DNA of 64,000 nt from Nitrospira sp. (GTDB taxonomy: Bacteria; Nitrospirota; Nitrospiria; Nitrospirales; Nitrospiraceae), in assembly GCA_029194675.1 (NCBI GenBank), contig JARFXP010000004.1, positions 313,938 through 377,937 on the forward strand. Reading direction: 5' to 3'. Below the pieces are notes generated by a model, which had not been told where the DNA came from, ran no database searches, and was given only the letters and a program-made list of their open reading frames with translations. Every line of letters begins with the position of its first letter. The first letter of the stretch is position 1. The translations under genes were made by a program, and so were the position numbers. Shown in pieces: positions 44,374 through 54,041 of the stretch.

Positions 44374-44783
44374 ATTCGTCCGACTTGAAAGAGGTGAGCG
44401 AAAGTCACGACATGGACTCTCGCTGGGTCGATACTTACACTTTCTTTACCGAGGCAGCAAGATAAGAATCTCTCCGCAGGACTGATGAGACGCTCACCAT
44501 ATCGGCCCCCTTACTCAATCCATTCGCAGACCTCCAGTCGCTTAGAGCCGCAGAGACATCTCTCCTCCTCAGCGAGGGGTGTATCAGAACGGATACCCTC
44601 ATGGATCTAAAGTGATACATGCCGAGTTGGTATACTTTGGTATACTGCGGCCCGTTAGTCACGATTTCGCTTATGCCTAACAAATCGGCGCTCAGTCCAT
44701 TTTGGCAGTGTTCTTGCGCTGTCTAAGACACGAGCCTGCGAGTCACCGAACCAGCGTTGCCTTACGACCATAGGAGATACGCC
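44374..44783. other. Regulatory/intergenic stretch before GMC gene
   Basis: No convincing gene. A minus-strand frame (44435-44683, 82 codons) has no family features or ribosome site and is not called. At 44629-44648 ttggtatac occurs twice, separated by two bases, and could be an operator or promoter element for the divergent genes. The 44660-44783 part leads into the GMC gene. Confidence 0.4.
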
Positions 44784-47501
44784 ATGGCACCCTTACTACC
44801 CTCAGAGCCTACGTCGTTCACGCTGGACAACATGGGACGGTTCCTCTGTAACACGCTGCAGGAAGCACGTGATAGCACTGCTCAGACGGTAGGAGGACGG
44901 CGGCGCGACTTCGACGTGATCGTCATCGGCGGCGGGACGTTCGGTGCCGTTATCGCTGAACATCTTTTCGTCACCGATGCGACGCACAGCCGTCGCATTC
45001 TCGTGTTGGAGGCTGGGCCCTTCGTGCTGCCCGAACATGTGCAGAACATGCCGTTTCTCGGCGGAGCCCCGGATCTGCGCGCTCCGTGGGTGAACCATCC
45101 AGCACTCAGTTACCCCGGCCTAATCTTCGCGATCGGTGGACGCTCGCTCACCTGGGGTGGCTGGTCGCCCGAATTGCTTGACGAAGAAATGGCCGCGTGG
45201 CCGCTGTCCACGCGTAATGCGTTGCGCCCTCCATCGCCCGATGAAGGTTACTTCGCCAAGGCGAGTCGGCAGATCGGTGTGAAAGAGACCAACGACTTCA
45301 TCTACGGACCTCTCCATACCGCATTGCGAAAACAGCTTCATGCTGGACTCAAAACGGCGGGCAACGAGACCGGGTTCACCTTTGCCGACCTCCTCGATCA
45401 CCCTGCGGTACGTTATCCCGATCCTGGGGAACCACCAATTAGTGCTGTACTGTTACGCAACTGGCTTGGGCTGCCTTCGACTGACACAACACCCCAAGCT
45501 CAACTGCTCGAATTGTTCAAACTCGAGGCGCCGCTTGCCGTTCAGTCCACAACCCTGCCCGGCTTTTTTCCGACCAACAAGTTCAGCGCCGTGCCAGGCC
45601 TGATCCGTGCTGAGCGACTCGCTGCCGCTCAAGCCGATGGAATCGGTCCGGTAGCCGACGCCCGCAAGCGGCTGATGATTGTGCCCAACTGCCACGTCCA
45701 GGAACTCATCACAGAAACCCAAGCGGATAACTGGGTGCTCGTTACGGGCGTGCGCGTCTGGCAAAACGGCGCATCGATAGACATCCCGCTTGCGCCCTCC
45801 CGCAACAACGGGCAGAGCGCCGTGGTAATCGCGCTGGGGACAGTGGAAACCACACGCGTGGCCATTACCACTTTCCGGCAATCGCTCGCCGGACGCGCTG
45901 CCCAGCGCATGGGTTCGAATCTCATTGCGCATCTTCGTTCGAATCTCACGATCCGTGTGCCGCGAGCGGCCATCGCTGCCAATCTTCCGCCGACCGTGAT
46001 TCCGAGCCTGCAGACCTCTGCACTGCTTGTGAAAGGCAAGGCATCCAACGGCCGAACTTTTCATTTTCAGATCACCGCCAGCGGCTTGCAGAAACTTGGC
46101 ACCGATTCGGAAGCCGAGCTGTTCAAGAAGATCCCGACCCTCGAACACCTGCAAGACATGCTGCGTGCAACCGACGACACTGTGGTCATCACCATCCGCG
46201 GCATCGGCGACATGACGGCGCGCAATCCAGACAGCTTCATCGATCTGTCGACGTTGGAACTTGATTTCGAGCGCCCGAAAGCAGTCGTTCACCTCGGCAA
46301 CGCCAAGGCCGCGCCGCAGGACTTTCCCGGCAGCGCTCAGACCCAAAACGACCGGACGACGTGGGATGAGATGGACGCCGTTTCCGACAAGATTGCGCTC
46401 ATCTTCGCTGGTAACGAACCATTCGACATCCTCGCAGGAGCGAACCTGACCATCCCTGTTCCCCTAGGGACACGCGCACAGCGCCTCGCCAAACTTGCCG
46501 CATTCAAAAACCGTCGCGATGATCTCGGCACGACTCACCACGATGCCGGTACCCTGCGCATGGGTGATACTGTGGCTGATGCTGTGACCAACGACTTCGG
46601 CCGCATTCACGACACAACGAACTGCTACATTGCGGGTCCCGCGCTCTTTCCGACCGTCGGCTCGCCGAACCCGATGCTCACAGGGGTGGCCCTCGCCCGC
46701 CGCACCGGAGACTTACTCAACAGTAGTGTGCTCGTGGGACCCGACCCTGTCACTAGTCCGCAGTCCGAGGCCGGTTTTCGTCCGCTCTTCGATGGCACGG
46801 CTGCGACGTTCAAGAACTGGCGCCTGGCCGGGCCGGCAGGCGGCGGCATGCTGCACGTGAACGGCGAGATGGTGAGCTACGGCGAGGGGGCATTGAGACT
46901 GTTTTTCTACGCCACTGAACTATTTGGCGATTTCACGCTGCGTGCGCAATTTCGAATTTTCGATCAGGCAAATCACAACAGCGGCATCTTCTTGCGCTTT
47001 CCACGCCCGACGCTCGACCTTAGTGATGCGCTCAAGTCGCGCACGGGGAACGAATTGTTTTTCGATCCAGGCAACCCAGCTTGGAAGCCCGTGATTGCTG
47101 GCTTCGAAGTCCAGATCGACGACAACGCGCGCGGTGATTCGAGTAAAGATTTCTACGGCATCCGGCCCGAACCGGACGGCAAGTTCAAGAATCGCACCGG
47201 CGCGATCTACAAGATTCAGGCAGGAGATCGCGTCTGGCACCTGAACTTCAACGAACCCGCAGTGCAGACCTATACCCCCGGCCCAGCGCTGGTGCCTGGA
47301 GTATGGTTCGAGTACGAGATCACGGTGCAGGGCGACGACTACACCGTGTTTTTAACGAACCTGCAAAGTGGTCAACGCATTCAGACCACCAGCTTTCACA
47401 ATGCAGACTCTGATCGCGGCCGTTCACCTGGCTGCATCGGTATTCAGCCTTATTCGGGTAGTACGGTGGCATGGCGCCATATTCGCATCAAAACGCTGTA
47501 A
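44784..47501 (+). CDS. GMC oxidoreductase fused to DUF1080 (3-keto-disaccharide hydrolase) domain
   Basis: 905 residues. The N-terminal flavoprotein has the FAD-binding DFDVIVIGGGTFGAVIAEHL (about 42-61) and SLTWGGWSPEL; the GMC C-terminal part is DLGTTHHDAGTLRMGD (catalytic His region) and FPTVGSPNPMLTGVALARR. From about residue 670 a jelly-roll follows: RPLFDGTAATFKNWRLAG and NSGIFLRFPRP, the DUF1080 pattern. GMC enzymes oxidise alcohols or sugars; DUF1080 enzymes hydrolyse 3-keto-glycosides, so a single chain could oxidise a glycoside and then cleave it. No export signal seen. AGGAGAT lies 5 bases before the ATG. Confidence 0.88.
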   Translation: MAPLLPSEPTSFTLDNMGRFLCNTLQEARDSTAQTVGGRRRDFDVIVIGGGTFGAVIAEHLFVTDATHSRRILVLEAGPFVLPEHVQNMPFLGGAPDLRAPWVNHPALSYPGLIFAIGGRSLTWGGWSPELLDEEMAAWPLSTRNALRPPSPDEGYFAKASRQIGVKETNDFIYGPLHTALRKQLHAGLKTAGNETGFTFADLLDHPAVRYPDPGEPPISAVLLRNWLGLPSTDTTPQAQLLELFKLEAPLAVQSTTLPGFFPTNKFSAVPGLIRAERLAAAQADGIGPVADARKRLMIVPNCHVQELITETQADNWVLVTGVRVWQNGASIDIPLAPSRNNGQSAVVIALGTVETTRVAITTFRQSLAGRAAQRMGSNLIAHLRSNLTIRVPRAAIAANLPPTVIPSLQTSALLVKGKASNGRTFHFQITASGLQKLGTDSEAELFKKIPTLEHLQDMLRATDDTVVITIRGIGDMTARNPDSFIDLSTLELDFERPKAVVHLGNAKAAPQDFPGSAQTQNDRTTWDEMDAVSDKIALIFAGNEPFDILAGANLTIPVPLGTRAQRLAKLAAFKNRRDDLGTTHHDAGTLRMGDTVADAVTNDFGRIHDTTNCYIAGPALFPTVGSPNPMLTGVALARRTGDLLNSSVLVGPDPVTSPQSEAGFRPLFDGTAATFKNWRLAGPAGGGMLHVNGEMVSYGEGALRLFFYATELFGDFTLRAQFRIFDQANHNSGIFLRFPRPTLDLSDALKSRTGNELFFDPGNPAWKPVIAGFEVQIDDNARGDSSKDFYGIRPEPDGKFKNRTGAIYKIQAGDRVWHLNFNEPAVQTYTPGPALVPGVWFEYEITVQGDDYTVFLTNLQSGQRIQTTSFHNADSDRGRSPGCIGIQPYSGSTVAWRHIRIKTL

Positions 47502-47609
47502 GGGCAGTCGGAACGGGAGCAGGGACGGCAATCGAATACAAAGGGTACTCGCCAAATCAGACCATATTTCGGGGAGAAGGCGGGTCTGCGGACTGAGATC
47601 CACAACAAT

Positions 47610-47641
47610 GAAGCTTCCCGCAGCAAGCTGCGGGGAGCTTC
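47610..47641. terminator. Strong GC hairpin
   Basis: gaagcttcccgcagc, two-base loop, gctgcggggagcttc: a 15-bp stem with one G-T pair, about 110 bases after the GMC stop. No T-run follows. It could end the GMC transcript or be a dispersed palindrome. Confidence 0.55.
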
Positions 47642-47722
47642 ACTCAAGAACCGTACGGGTTGATCGTCGCTCGTTCTCGGTGAAATCATTCCCAATGGCT
47701 ATCGCCAGAAGGTAGGTGCTTT

Positions 47723-49603
47723 ATGCCATCGATGCTGCTTCCGCTCAGCGATCTCGGAGCAATCGAACACAATGGGACTGTCACGTTCGGACTCTGGCTC
47801 CCGTGGGTCTCGGCAGCCGACGGAAACGCGGTCACCGTTAAAATCATTCACGAGGAAGATCAGTTTCAGCAACATGTCCCGCCCAGCGAGTTTCCTATGA
47901 CACACACGGTCCGGGCTCCCTACGGCGACTTCTGGTCCGTCACAGTGCCGATCGATGGTACGCCGCCTCCGACGACCGGCTCTGCTTGGGGTACGAGCGG
48001 TCGGTACCTCTATCGATATCAGATCAACAATCCGAAGGTAGGCCTCTTGGATTGGATTATCGATCCCTGTGCTCGTGAGTTCGGCCTGGGCAAGTTGTCC
48101 GCCTTCACACTCGGTTATCAGCCCTATAACTGGAGTGCCTCGGAAAGTACGTGGCGTGTGCCGGAGCTGGCAGATGTGGTCCTGTACGAGATCAACATCG
48201 CCGAATTCGGTGGAAGTCTCGATCATGCCGACAATCTTCTGGCTTATTTGGCCGATCTGGGTGTGAACGCCATCCAGGTAATGCCGTTGTCCAATGTGGC
48301 GATCTCGGTTGATTGGGGGTATCTGCCGATCGGGTACTTCGGCGTGGATGAACGATTTGGGAAGCGCTCAGATTTTCAGCAGTTCGTCGACAGGGCACAT
48401 CAACAGGGCATCGCCGTCATTGTCGATATGGTGTACGGACACACCGGCGTCGATTTTCCCTATTACGACGCCTACACCCGCCTCCGATACCATGAGAATC
48501 CCTTTATGGGACCCTTTGCTAAGGACTATTTCAGTAACTTTGGCAAGAGCACCGACTTCAACCGGCAATTCACGCGGGATTATTTCTTCAGCGTCAATCA
48601 CCATTGGCTGGAGGTCTATCACATCGACGGCATTCGCTACGATTGTGTGCCGAATTATTGGGACGGCCCGTTAGGTGTCGGCTATGCGAACCTCGTCTTC
48701 GACACCTATCAACTCACTAAGAACAAGATTGCACTCCATCAGCCCTATTGGGATCGTTTTTCATCAGGATCCAGCGCTCCCATGCGGTTGATTCAATGCG
48801 CCGAGCAGCTCGAAGGGCCGGAGGAGATCCTCCGCTCGACCTATTCCAACGGTACTTGGCAAAATCGCACGTACGATGCCGCAAAAGCCGTGGCCCGTGG
48901 CGATCGCGGAAAGTTGTCCGACTACGGACTCTCCCTCGGCCTCTTCGGCTACACAGAAGAAGAAAACAGCAATGGCGATATCATTCCCAAGACGGCGCTG
49001 CAGTATATTGAAAACCACGATCACGAACGGTTTCTGTGTAACTTTGGCCTCGTCAATCCGGATGAGGCCGGCAACCCATTGTTCCTGGAGGGTGACCGCC
49101 GCCGCTGGTATCTACTTCAGCCCTATCTGATTACGACGCTGATGAGTAAAGGTATTCCCATGCTGTGGCAGGGGGAAGAGTTCGGAGAGAATTACTTTTT
49201 GCCGGACTATGGATCCGGACGTGTCGGATTGCTGAGACCGTTGCGTTGGGACTATTTCTACGATGAGGCGGGACGCTCACTCGTCACGCTGGTCCGGAAG
49301 CTCCTCCGGATCCGGCGGCAACGGCCGCAGCTTCGCCGTGGCTCGTATTTCTTCTTTAATCACTGGGACCGATACCTGTCGCGAGGTGTCCTGTGCTTCG
49401 CACGATCTCTCGGCACGCAATACACACTCGTGACCGTGAACACCAGCGACAGCGACCAGATGGTGCCGTTTTGGTTTCCGGTCGGTGGCGACTACGTGGA
49501 GGAGCTCCATGGCGACAGTTTGAACCTGCACAATATCGTTCCACTTCAGGAAACGATGCTCACGATCCCGTCGAACTATGGGCGGATCTGGACGGTACAG
49601 TAG
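47723..49603 (+). CDS. GH13 alpha-glucan-acting enzyme, branching-enzyme-like
   Basis: 626 residues. An N-terminal E-set/CBM48-like domain (TVTFGLWLPWVSAADGN) precedes the barrel, whose landmarks are VIVDMVYGHTGVDFPY, GIRYDCVPNYWD (nucleophile Asp; unusual Cys where Ala is normal), RLIQCAEQLEG (acid/base Glu) and YIENHDHERF (third Asp). QGEEFGENYFLPD is typical of the branching-enzyme/maltooligosyl trehalohydrolase side. The C-terminal beta domain is present. Cytoplasmic. AAGGTAGG precedes the ATG. It follows the GMC-DUF1080 gene on the same strand and may share its carbohydrate context. Confidence 0.85.
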   Translation: MPSMLLPLSDLGAIEHNGTVTFGLWLPWVSAADGNAVTVKIIHEEDQFQQHVPPSEFPMTHTVRAPYGDFWSVTVPIDGTPPPTTGSAWGTSGRYLYRYQINNPKVGLLDWIIDPCAREFGLGKLSAFTLGYQPYNWSASESTWRVPELADVVLYEINIAEFGGSLDHADNLLAYLADLGVNAIQVMPLSNVAISVDWGYLPIGYFGVDERFGKRSDFQQFVDRAHQQGIAVIVDMVYGHTGVDFPYYDAYTRLRYHENPFMGPFAKDYFSNFGKSTDFNRQFTRDYFFSVNHHWLEVYHIDGIRYDCVPNYWDGPLGVGYANLVFDTYQLTKNKIALHQPYWDRFSSGSSAPMRLIQCAEQLEGPEEILRSTYSNGTWQNRTYDAAKAVARGDRGKLSDYGLSLGLFGYTEEENSNGDIIPKTALQYIENHDHERFLCNFGLVNPDEAGNPLFLEGDRRRWYLLQPYLITTLMSKGIPMLWQGEEFGENYFLPDYGSGRVGLLRPLRWDYFYDEAGRSLVTLVRKLLRIRRQRPQLRRGSYFFFNHWDRYLSRGVLCFARSLGTQYTLVTVNTSDSDQMVPFWFPVGGDYVEELHGDSLNLHNIVPLQETMLTIPSNYGRIWTVQ

Positions 49604-49828
49604 CAACTGCGCCATCGTGTGACAATCGCCTCACCTCGTGCACGGGCCCAAAGTGATCCCAGCTATCACACCGCTTTTCATAAATGTGCGAGAGATGCCA
49701 GTGAGATAGTGGTGGGCCATTCTGAAAGTGACGAATGGATCCGCCGGCTACACCAGGCCTCAGAACCCTTGTGCAACTTGTCGTGGCTTCCCTTTTCTAT
49801 TCCCTCTCCCTTAAAGTAGACGCCCAAT

Positions 49829-50785
49829 ATGTTAACACCTACTACGACACAGTCGTTGATTCTCGGGATCGATCGTATCCTGATCCATACACAGGACGTG
49901 GAGCGCGTCTTCGCACGATTTCGTTACGAGTTCGGCCTGCCGGTCGTGTGGCCGATCACCGACTGTGGCCTGCTCCTGTCGGGTGGCTTGCACGTGGGCA
50001 ACATGAATATTGAAATTGGTCGGTTTGCAGGATGTGGACTTCCCGGCACCTGGTTCTATGGGCTCGGCCTTGCCCAGTCGCAGCCGACATGGGAGATGGT
50101 GAACGGATTAGTGTCTCGAAAAGTGTCGCACGCGCCCCCTGTGACATTGCACTACGAAGAGCCGGTTGCAACCAGGTCCACACTCACCTTTTTGCGCAAC
50201 CTCCTCGATGGCCAGCCGCACACACCGTTTTGGCTCGGTCGGCCTTGGGGGGGGAATACTCAAGTCTGTCGAGCTCTGGCGGCCCTTAGTACCTGGATGG
50301 TCGGCACAGCAGCCGGCTCCATGATGTTTTCCAAACTCTTGGGCAGCTCCGTGGTTTTCATGTGCGACAACCAAATCGATCGTCATCAGGAACGGTTCAC
50401 GGAATTGAAGGCCAAATGGCGGAGAACGCGACAGAGCGGACCGTATGGAATCGCCGGGATTGCAGCAGTCGATATTGAGTTGACTACCACCACTGCCTAT
50501 TGGGGAAGACTCCTGGATCGGCCGGACTTGAATACCAGTTCGATCCATTCTTTCAGCATGGGACCGCAGCTTCGATTTCATCCCGGTGGGGGAAACCGAT
50601 TGCTCGGCATCGAGTTTTCATGTACCGACCTCGAATCGACCGCTCAGAAGCTTATTGAAAAACGATCGCTGGTTCCAATGGGTGGCACGAGAATCACCCT
50701 CTCTCCAGACCGAATGGACGGCTTAACGATTGGATTCAGCCAGTCTCCGACTACGAGAGTAAATTCAGACCAGAGTCTTTCTTAG
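49829..50785 (+). CDS. VOC-superfamily (glyoxalase-like) protein
   Basis: 318 residues. Two VOC-type modules are suggested: LGIDRILIHTQDVERVFARF at the start, then a second half with GIAAVDIELTTTTAYWGRLL and GNRLLGIEFSCTDLESTAQK. VOC folds use paired beta-alpha-beta3 units around a metal site; the ligand His/Glu set is incomplete here (His in ILIHTQ and Glu in IEFS only), so enzymatic activity is doubtful. No close family is known to me. Separate from the GH13 gene by 225 bases, with a weak start region. Confidence 0.65.
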   Translation: MLTPTTTQSLILGIDRILIHTQDVERVFARFRYEFGLPVVWPITDCGLLLSGGLHVGNMNIEIGRFAGCGLPGTWFYGLGLAQSQPTWEMVNGLVSRKVSHAPPVTLHYEEPVATRSTLTFLRNLLDGQPHTPFWLGRPWGGNTQVCRALAALSTWMVGTAAGSMMFSKLLGSSVVFMCDNQIDRHQERFTELKAKWRRTRQSGPYGIAGIAAVDIELTTTTAYWGRLLDRPDLNTSSIHSFSMGPQLRFHPGGGNRLLGIEFSCTDLESTAQKLIEKRSLVPMGGTRITLSPDRMDGLTIGFSQSPTTRVNSDQSLS

Positions 50786-50896
50786 CTAAGCTCCATTCCT
50801 TCTTCGTTTTCTCGGCTTCAGCTCTTGGCGCGATCTACCGAAAAGGAAGCGTCATGCTTATCACAGGTTCAAAAGAAGGACATCTCGCTCGTGGCA

Positions 50897-51868
50897 ATGC
50901 CTCGCAGTGCGGTACGATTCATTCAGGATCGCGTCGACGTTGCCCCCGCGACTTCCCGCCGTGGTATCGTAGTGGATGCTCTCGCAAGGCTGGTAGTGGA
51001 TTCAGGCCTGCGCTACAATCGCATCGTGAAACACTCCATCAAGAACGTTGAAGATCTGCGATGGCTGATCGGCCATACGGGCGGTTTCCGCTCAGGTTAT
51101 GTCACCGACGTGCAGATATCCAAACGCCGCCTGTTCGACGAAGGATCCGGACGTGAGGTACCGGCCGGTACCACCGTCTCGGTCACCATCCGGTATGAGA
51201 TTCGCGGGATGGTTCGAGTAGCCAAACTCACCATGACCGGCGTGACGGATTTTTCGGTCTTCGAACAAGACGGTGCCGATTGTTCATCGCTCGGCGTCAT
51301 ACAGACTGAACTCAATGCCGGGAAATTGCGCTTCTGGTTTGATCCTCAGGGAGAGCTCTATGTGGTCTGCGATGAGGCCGATCTTGAAGAGATCGCCACC
51401 CCATTCGTGACGGTCCAGCAGGCGGCAGAACTCGCTCGATGGACCTTCCAGGGTCGGACTGCCGAAGGTCCCACGGTTCAGTGGCTATTAGACGAGTTGG
51501 ATCAGGCCGGTCTGCCCTGCGCTTGGCGTGAAGCGAAGCGGGCCGTCGGGCTTCATCCGGCGGTGCAGTGGGAGGGCGATCTGATCCCGGCAGGCGATTC
51601 CACGGTCAATGGAGACAATGTGGTTCATATCATGGCCTATGGCCAACTGGAGGGGCAGGGTTTCGGTTTGATGCTGCGGGTACTGGGGATTCAAGATCGG
51701 CAGATGAGCCGGATCCTCGAAGTCCTGGCTGATCAGATCACCCAACATTTTGCGGGTGACTGCCTCGTCGGCACCACGATCATCCCAGGCCGTGAATGGG
51801 AAGGTTGGTTGATTCGAGAGCACCATGCACGACACGACCGAAGGGAGAAAAACAAAGGGGGAAGCTGA
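50897..51868 (+). CDS. Conserved-looking protein of unknown function
   Basis: 323 residues. No membrane segment or recognised domain. Strongly predicted mixed alpha/beta with good codon texture, including EVPAGTTVSVTIRYEIRGMV and TQHFAGDCLVGTTIIPGREW. The start is uncertain: ATG at 50897 (MPRSAVRFIQ) is the first that fits, while the frame stays open to a TTG at 50825. The charged C-terminus (HHARHDRREKNKGGS) ends at the convergent methyltransferase gene with no gap, so their transcripts must overlap. I do not recognise the family. Confidence 0.6.
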   Translation: MPRSAVRFIQDRVDVAPATSRRGIVVDALARLVVDSGLRYNRIVKHSIKNVEDLRWLIGHTGGFRSGYVTDVQISKRRLFDEGSGREVPAGTTVSVTIRYEIRGMVRVAKLTMTGVTDFSVFEQDGADCSSLGVIQTELNAGKLRFWFDPQGELYVVCDEADLEEIATPFVTVQQAAELARWTFQGRTAEGPTVQWLLDELDQAGLPCAWREAKRAVGLHPAVQWEGDLIPAGDSTVNGDNVVHIMAYGQLEGQGFGLMLRVLGIQDRQMSRILEVLADQITQHFAGDCLVGTTIIPGREWEGWLIREHHARHDRREKNKGGS

Positions 51869-52606
51869 TCAGTGCGCGTGCTCGGCGGAATAGTGCCCGT
51901 TGCCGTTTCCATTCGCAAAACCGGCTGTACCGTTGCCGTTCGCATACCCCGCAACGGCGTGAGCCGCGACGGTTCCGTTGGTCTGTCTGCCTTTTCCGTT
52001 GACACATTCCACCAACGCCCAAAACCGTAACGGGTTTACCCGCTGTTTTCGGGCAATCTCCAGAGATGTTCCCTCCAAAACGGTATTCAGTGACAAGTCC
52101 GTTCGCCAACCGAGATGTTTGGTCAACGGAGAAATGACTTTTTCCACGGCGGCAATGACCTTGTTGCCGTTGCTGAAGTGGTTCAACATGATGATCCGGC
52201 CGCCCGGGCGGCAGACTCGAATCATCTCATTGACGACTTTTCGATAGTCGGGAACCGCCGTCACAACATAGGCTGCCACCACCGTATCGAAGCTGTCATC
52301 CTTGAACTCCATGGCTCCTGCGTCCATGCGATGAAGCTGGACATGATCAAGGCTGTGGGCTTCGGCCTTTTCTTTAGCTTTTGCCAGCATCCCTTCGGAC
52401 AGATCGATCCCGACAATCCGACAATGCCGCGGGTACATCGGAAGGGCGAGGCCGGTCCCCACTCCCACCTCAAGAATCCGTTCGTTAGGCTGCACATTCA
52501 GATTCCGGATAACCGATTCACGCCCTTCGTGAAAGACCTTCCCAAAAACCTTGTCGTAAAACCCCGCGTAGGTGGTGTACACACGCTCAATCTTGTTGGG
52601 ATCCAT
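51869..52606 (-). CDS. SAM-dependent methyltransferase, PmtA-like, with low-complexity tail
   Basis: 245 residues. Class-I fold: ILEVGVGTGLALPMYP (motif I), IVGIDLSEGMLAKAKEKAE, DSFDTVVAAYVVTAVPDYRK and CRPGGRIIMLNHF. The FYDKVFGKVFHEGRESVIR start resembles phosphatidylethanolamine N-methyltransferases of the PmtA type. The last 35 residues are a Gly/Asn/Ala tail (GYANGNGTAGFANGNGNGHY) with no such counterpart in the family. ATG at 52606 has GGAGGAGAGC directly upstream; a longer frame upstream is not supported. Convergent with the gene at 50897. Confidence 0.85.
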   Translation of the reverse strand: MDPNKIERVYTTYAGFYDKVFGKVFHEGRESVIRNLNVQPNERILEVGVGTGLALPMYPRHCRIVGIDLSEGMLAKAKEKAEAHSLDHVQLHRMDAGAMEFKDDSFDTVVAAYVVTAVPDYRKVVNEMIRVCRPGGRIIMLNHFSNGNKVIAAVEKVISPLTKHLGWRTDLSLNTVLEGTSLEIARKQRVNPLRFWALVECVNGKGRQTNGTVAAHAVAGYANGNGTAGFANGNGNGHYSAEHAH

Positions 52607-52884
52607 GCTCTCCTCCAAACTCACACGATCCGGCATCTGGCTTGCTTACTCTCAGAGGCAACAGACCGCTATGGCGACGCGGGGAAAAAATTGAGGCGGG
52701 AAAATCACGTGGTGCTAAGGCCCGCCCAGAACGTAGACGGCGTACTCTAGCCAATCTCAACTTCCTGAGTCAACAGATTCTTGGAGGGTCGAGAGGGAAA
52801 TACCTGCCTAAGCCGAACGGGCAGAACGATGGTTTCGTGTCTTCCCTCCTTGATTCATGCCTTGTTCCTATGTGATAGCTGGTT

Positions 52885-53502
52885 ATGATGCTGGCCGGCT
52901 TCTTCGCAGGAATTTTGTTTATCGGACTGGTCGTCGGTGATTGGCTGTATTTTATTCGGCTGACCCCGGACGCCATTCGGTACGGTTGCCCTGTCGCGAA
53001 CAACCCGGATCAGTGGCCTGGAACCGCGCTCACCTCCCTCAGTGATCGGTGCACTCCCGAGGGTGTGCTGATGCTTCCGCATGGAGTGGCCTGGTTTTAT
53101 CCACAACTCTCCCAGATCGCGATCCGCCCACAGTATCGATTGTTCTCCGGGCGGTTCCGAACCGCCTGGCCGGTGAAAGGGCTGATTCAGCTTACGCCGC
53201 ATGACCAGTCGCTCAACGCACTCTGTGTGAAGCGTATGCCCTGGTCGTCGGCCCTCATGACGCTCCTCTGGTTTGCGCTCGTCTTGATCGGGTCCCTGAC
53301 ATTCGTGGTGCAGTATGCCATGAATGGAGGATTCGCTTCACTTGGGGGAACCCTCACGGGTGTAACCGTCATCGCCCTCGCCGCTCTTGTGCTGGCCTTC
53401 GGACTCGTCACGGTAGCCTTCGCGTATCGGCTCGAGGACAGCCGCCTCATGAAAGTCTATGACGAATTGCGTGATGCCATTGCGCTCCCAACATCATCCT
53501 AA
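52885..53502 (+). CDS. Three-TM membrane protein, unknown
   Basis: 205 residues. Membrane helices at about 3-22 (AGFFAGILFIGLVVGDWLYF), 120-142 (LMTLLWFALVLIGSLTFVV) and 155-180 (LTGVTVIALAALVLAFGLVT). The loop between helices 1 and 2 has two Cys (YGCPVANNPDQW and SDRCTPEG) and a WP-rich segment. No family recognised. It begins ATG-ATG with a weak ribosome site. The palindromic repeat follows its stop and probably serves as its terminator. Confidence 0.65.
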   Translation: MMLAGFFAGILFIGLVVGDWLYFIRLTPDAIRYGCPVANNPDQWPGTALTSLSDRCTPEGVLMLPHGVAWFYPQLSQIAIRPQYRLFSGRFRTAWPVKGLIQLTPHDQSLNALCVKRMPWSSALMTLLWFALVLIGSLTFVVQYAMNGGFASLGGTLTGVTVIALAALVLAFGLVTVAFAYRLEDSRLMKVYDELRDAIALPTSS

Positions 53503-53521
53503 CCTGACCCGTGTTCTTTCT

Positions 53522-53651
53522 TAGCAGGATGTTCAAAAAGGCCGGCCAGCAAGGCCGCAGTGAGCGAAGGGGCGAGGCGTACTTTGGGTCGTACGTTGAG
53601 CCTCTGAGCGATGCGAGAACGAAGCTGGAGGACTTTTTCAACATCCTGTTA
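53522..53651. repeat. 130-bp palindromic dispersed element
   Basis: Begins tagcaggatgttcaaaaagg and ends ggactttttcaacatcctgt, which are reverse complements over about 20 bases with few mismatches. The inner arms pair too (gaggcgtac with gtacgttgagcctc around tttgggtc), so the whole element can fold into one long hairpin. It lies between two converging genes and includes the stop codon of the minus-strand one. I associate this repeat type with Nitrospira genomes; that is memory, not a search. Confidence 0.75.
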
Positions 53652-53993
53652 CGCAAGAAACAAGCTCAAGAAGTGATCGTATTCCGCCGGCAAGTTCAAG
53701 GCCGATCGGTTACGAGCCAGGCCGGCAATGATGCCGCGATGCTTTTTTGCGAGGCCCGATGCATCAAAGGCCAGCCGAAATTGCTGCCACTGCAAGGCGG
53801 CGTCGGACATAATTCGGGTCTGTTCTTCCTTGGGCAGAGCATGGATCGTGGTCGTTAATACGCGAATGGCCTTCTCCACGCTTTCATACGGAGGAGCCAA
53901 TTTCAATCCGGCATAAAATGTTTCGAGGTGACGGCGGAATTCATTTTTGAGGGCTCGGAGGTGATCAGAAGAAGTCGGTACAGCTTCCGGCAT
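53649..53993 (-). CDS. Small helical protein, unknown
   Basis: 114 residues, mainly helical with no membrane segment (DHLRALKNEFRRHLETFYAG, then EKAIRVLTTTIHALPKEE and LARNRSALNLPAEYDHFLS). No recognised family. The stop codon lies inside the end of the palindromic element, so the last residues (SLFLA) may be derived from it. Good codon texture. No clear ribosome site. Convergent with the three-TM gene. Confidence 0.6.
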   Translation of the reverse strand: MPEAVPTSSDHLRALKNEFRRHLETFYAGLKLAPPYESVEKAIRVLTTTIHALPKEEQTRIMSDAALQWQQFRLAFDASGLAKKHRGIIAGLARNRSALNLPAEYDHFLSLFLA

Positions 53994-54041
53994 GGCATTC
54001 CGCGCGATGATACGGTATGAAGAAAGGATATAACAACGACC

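Noticed and set aside
44435..44683. 82-codon minus-strand frame before the GMC gene
   Set aside because: No ribosome site, no motif and it covers a probable promoter region.
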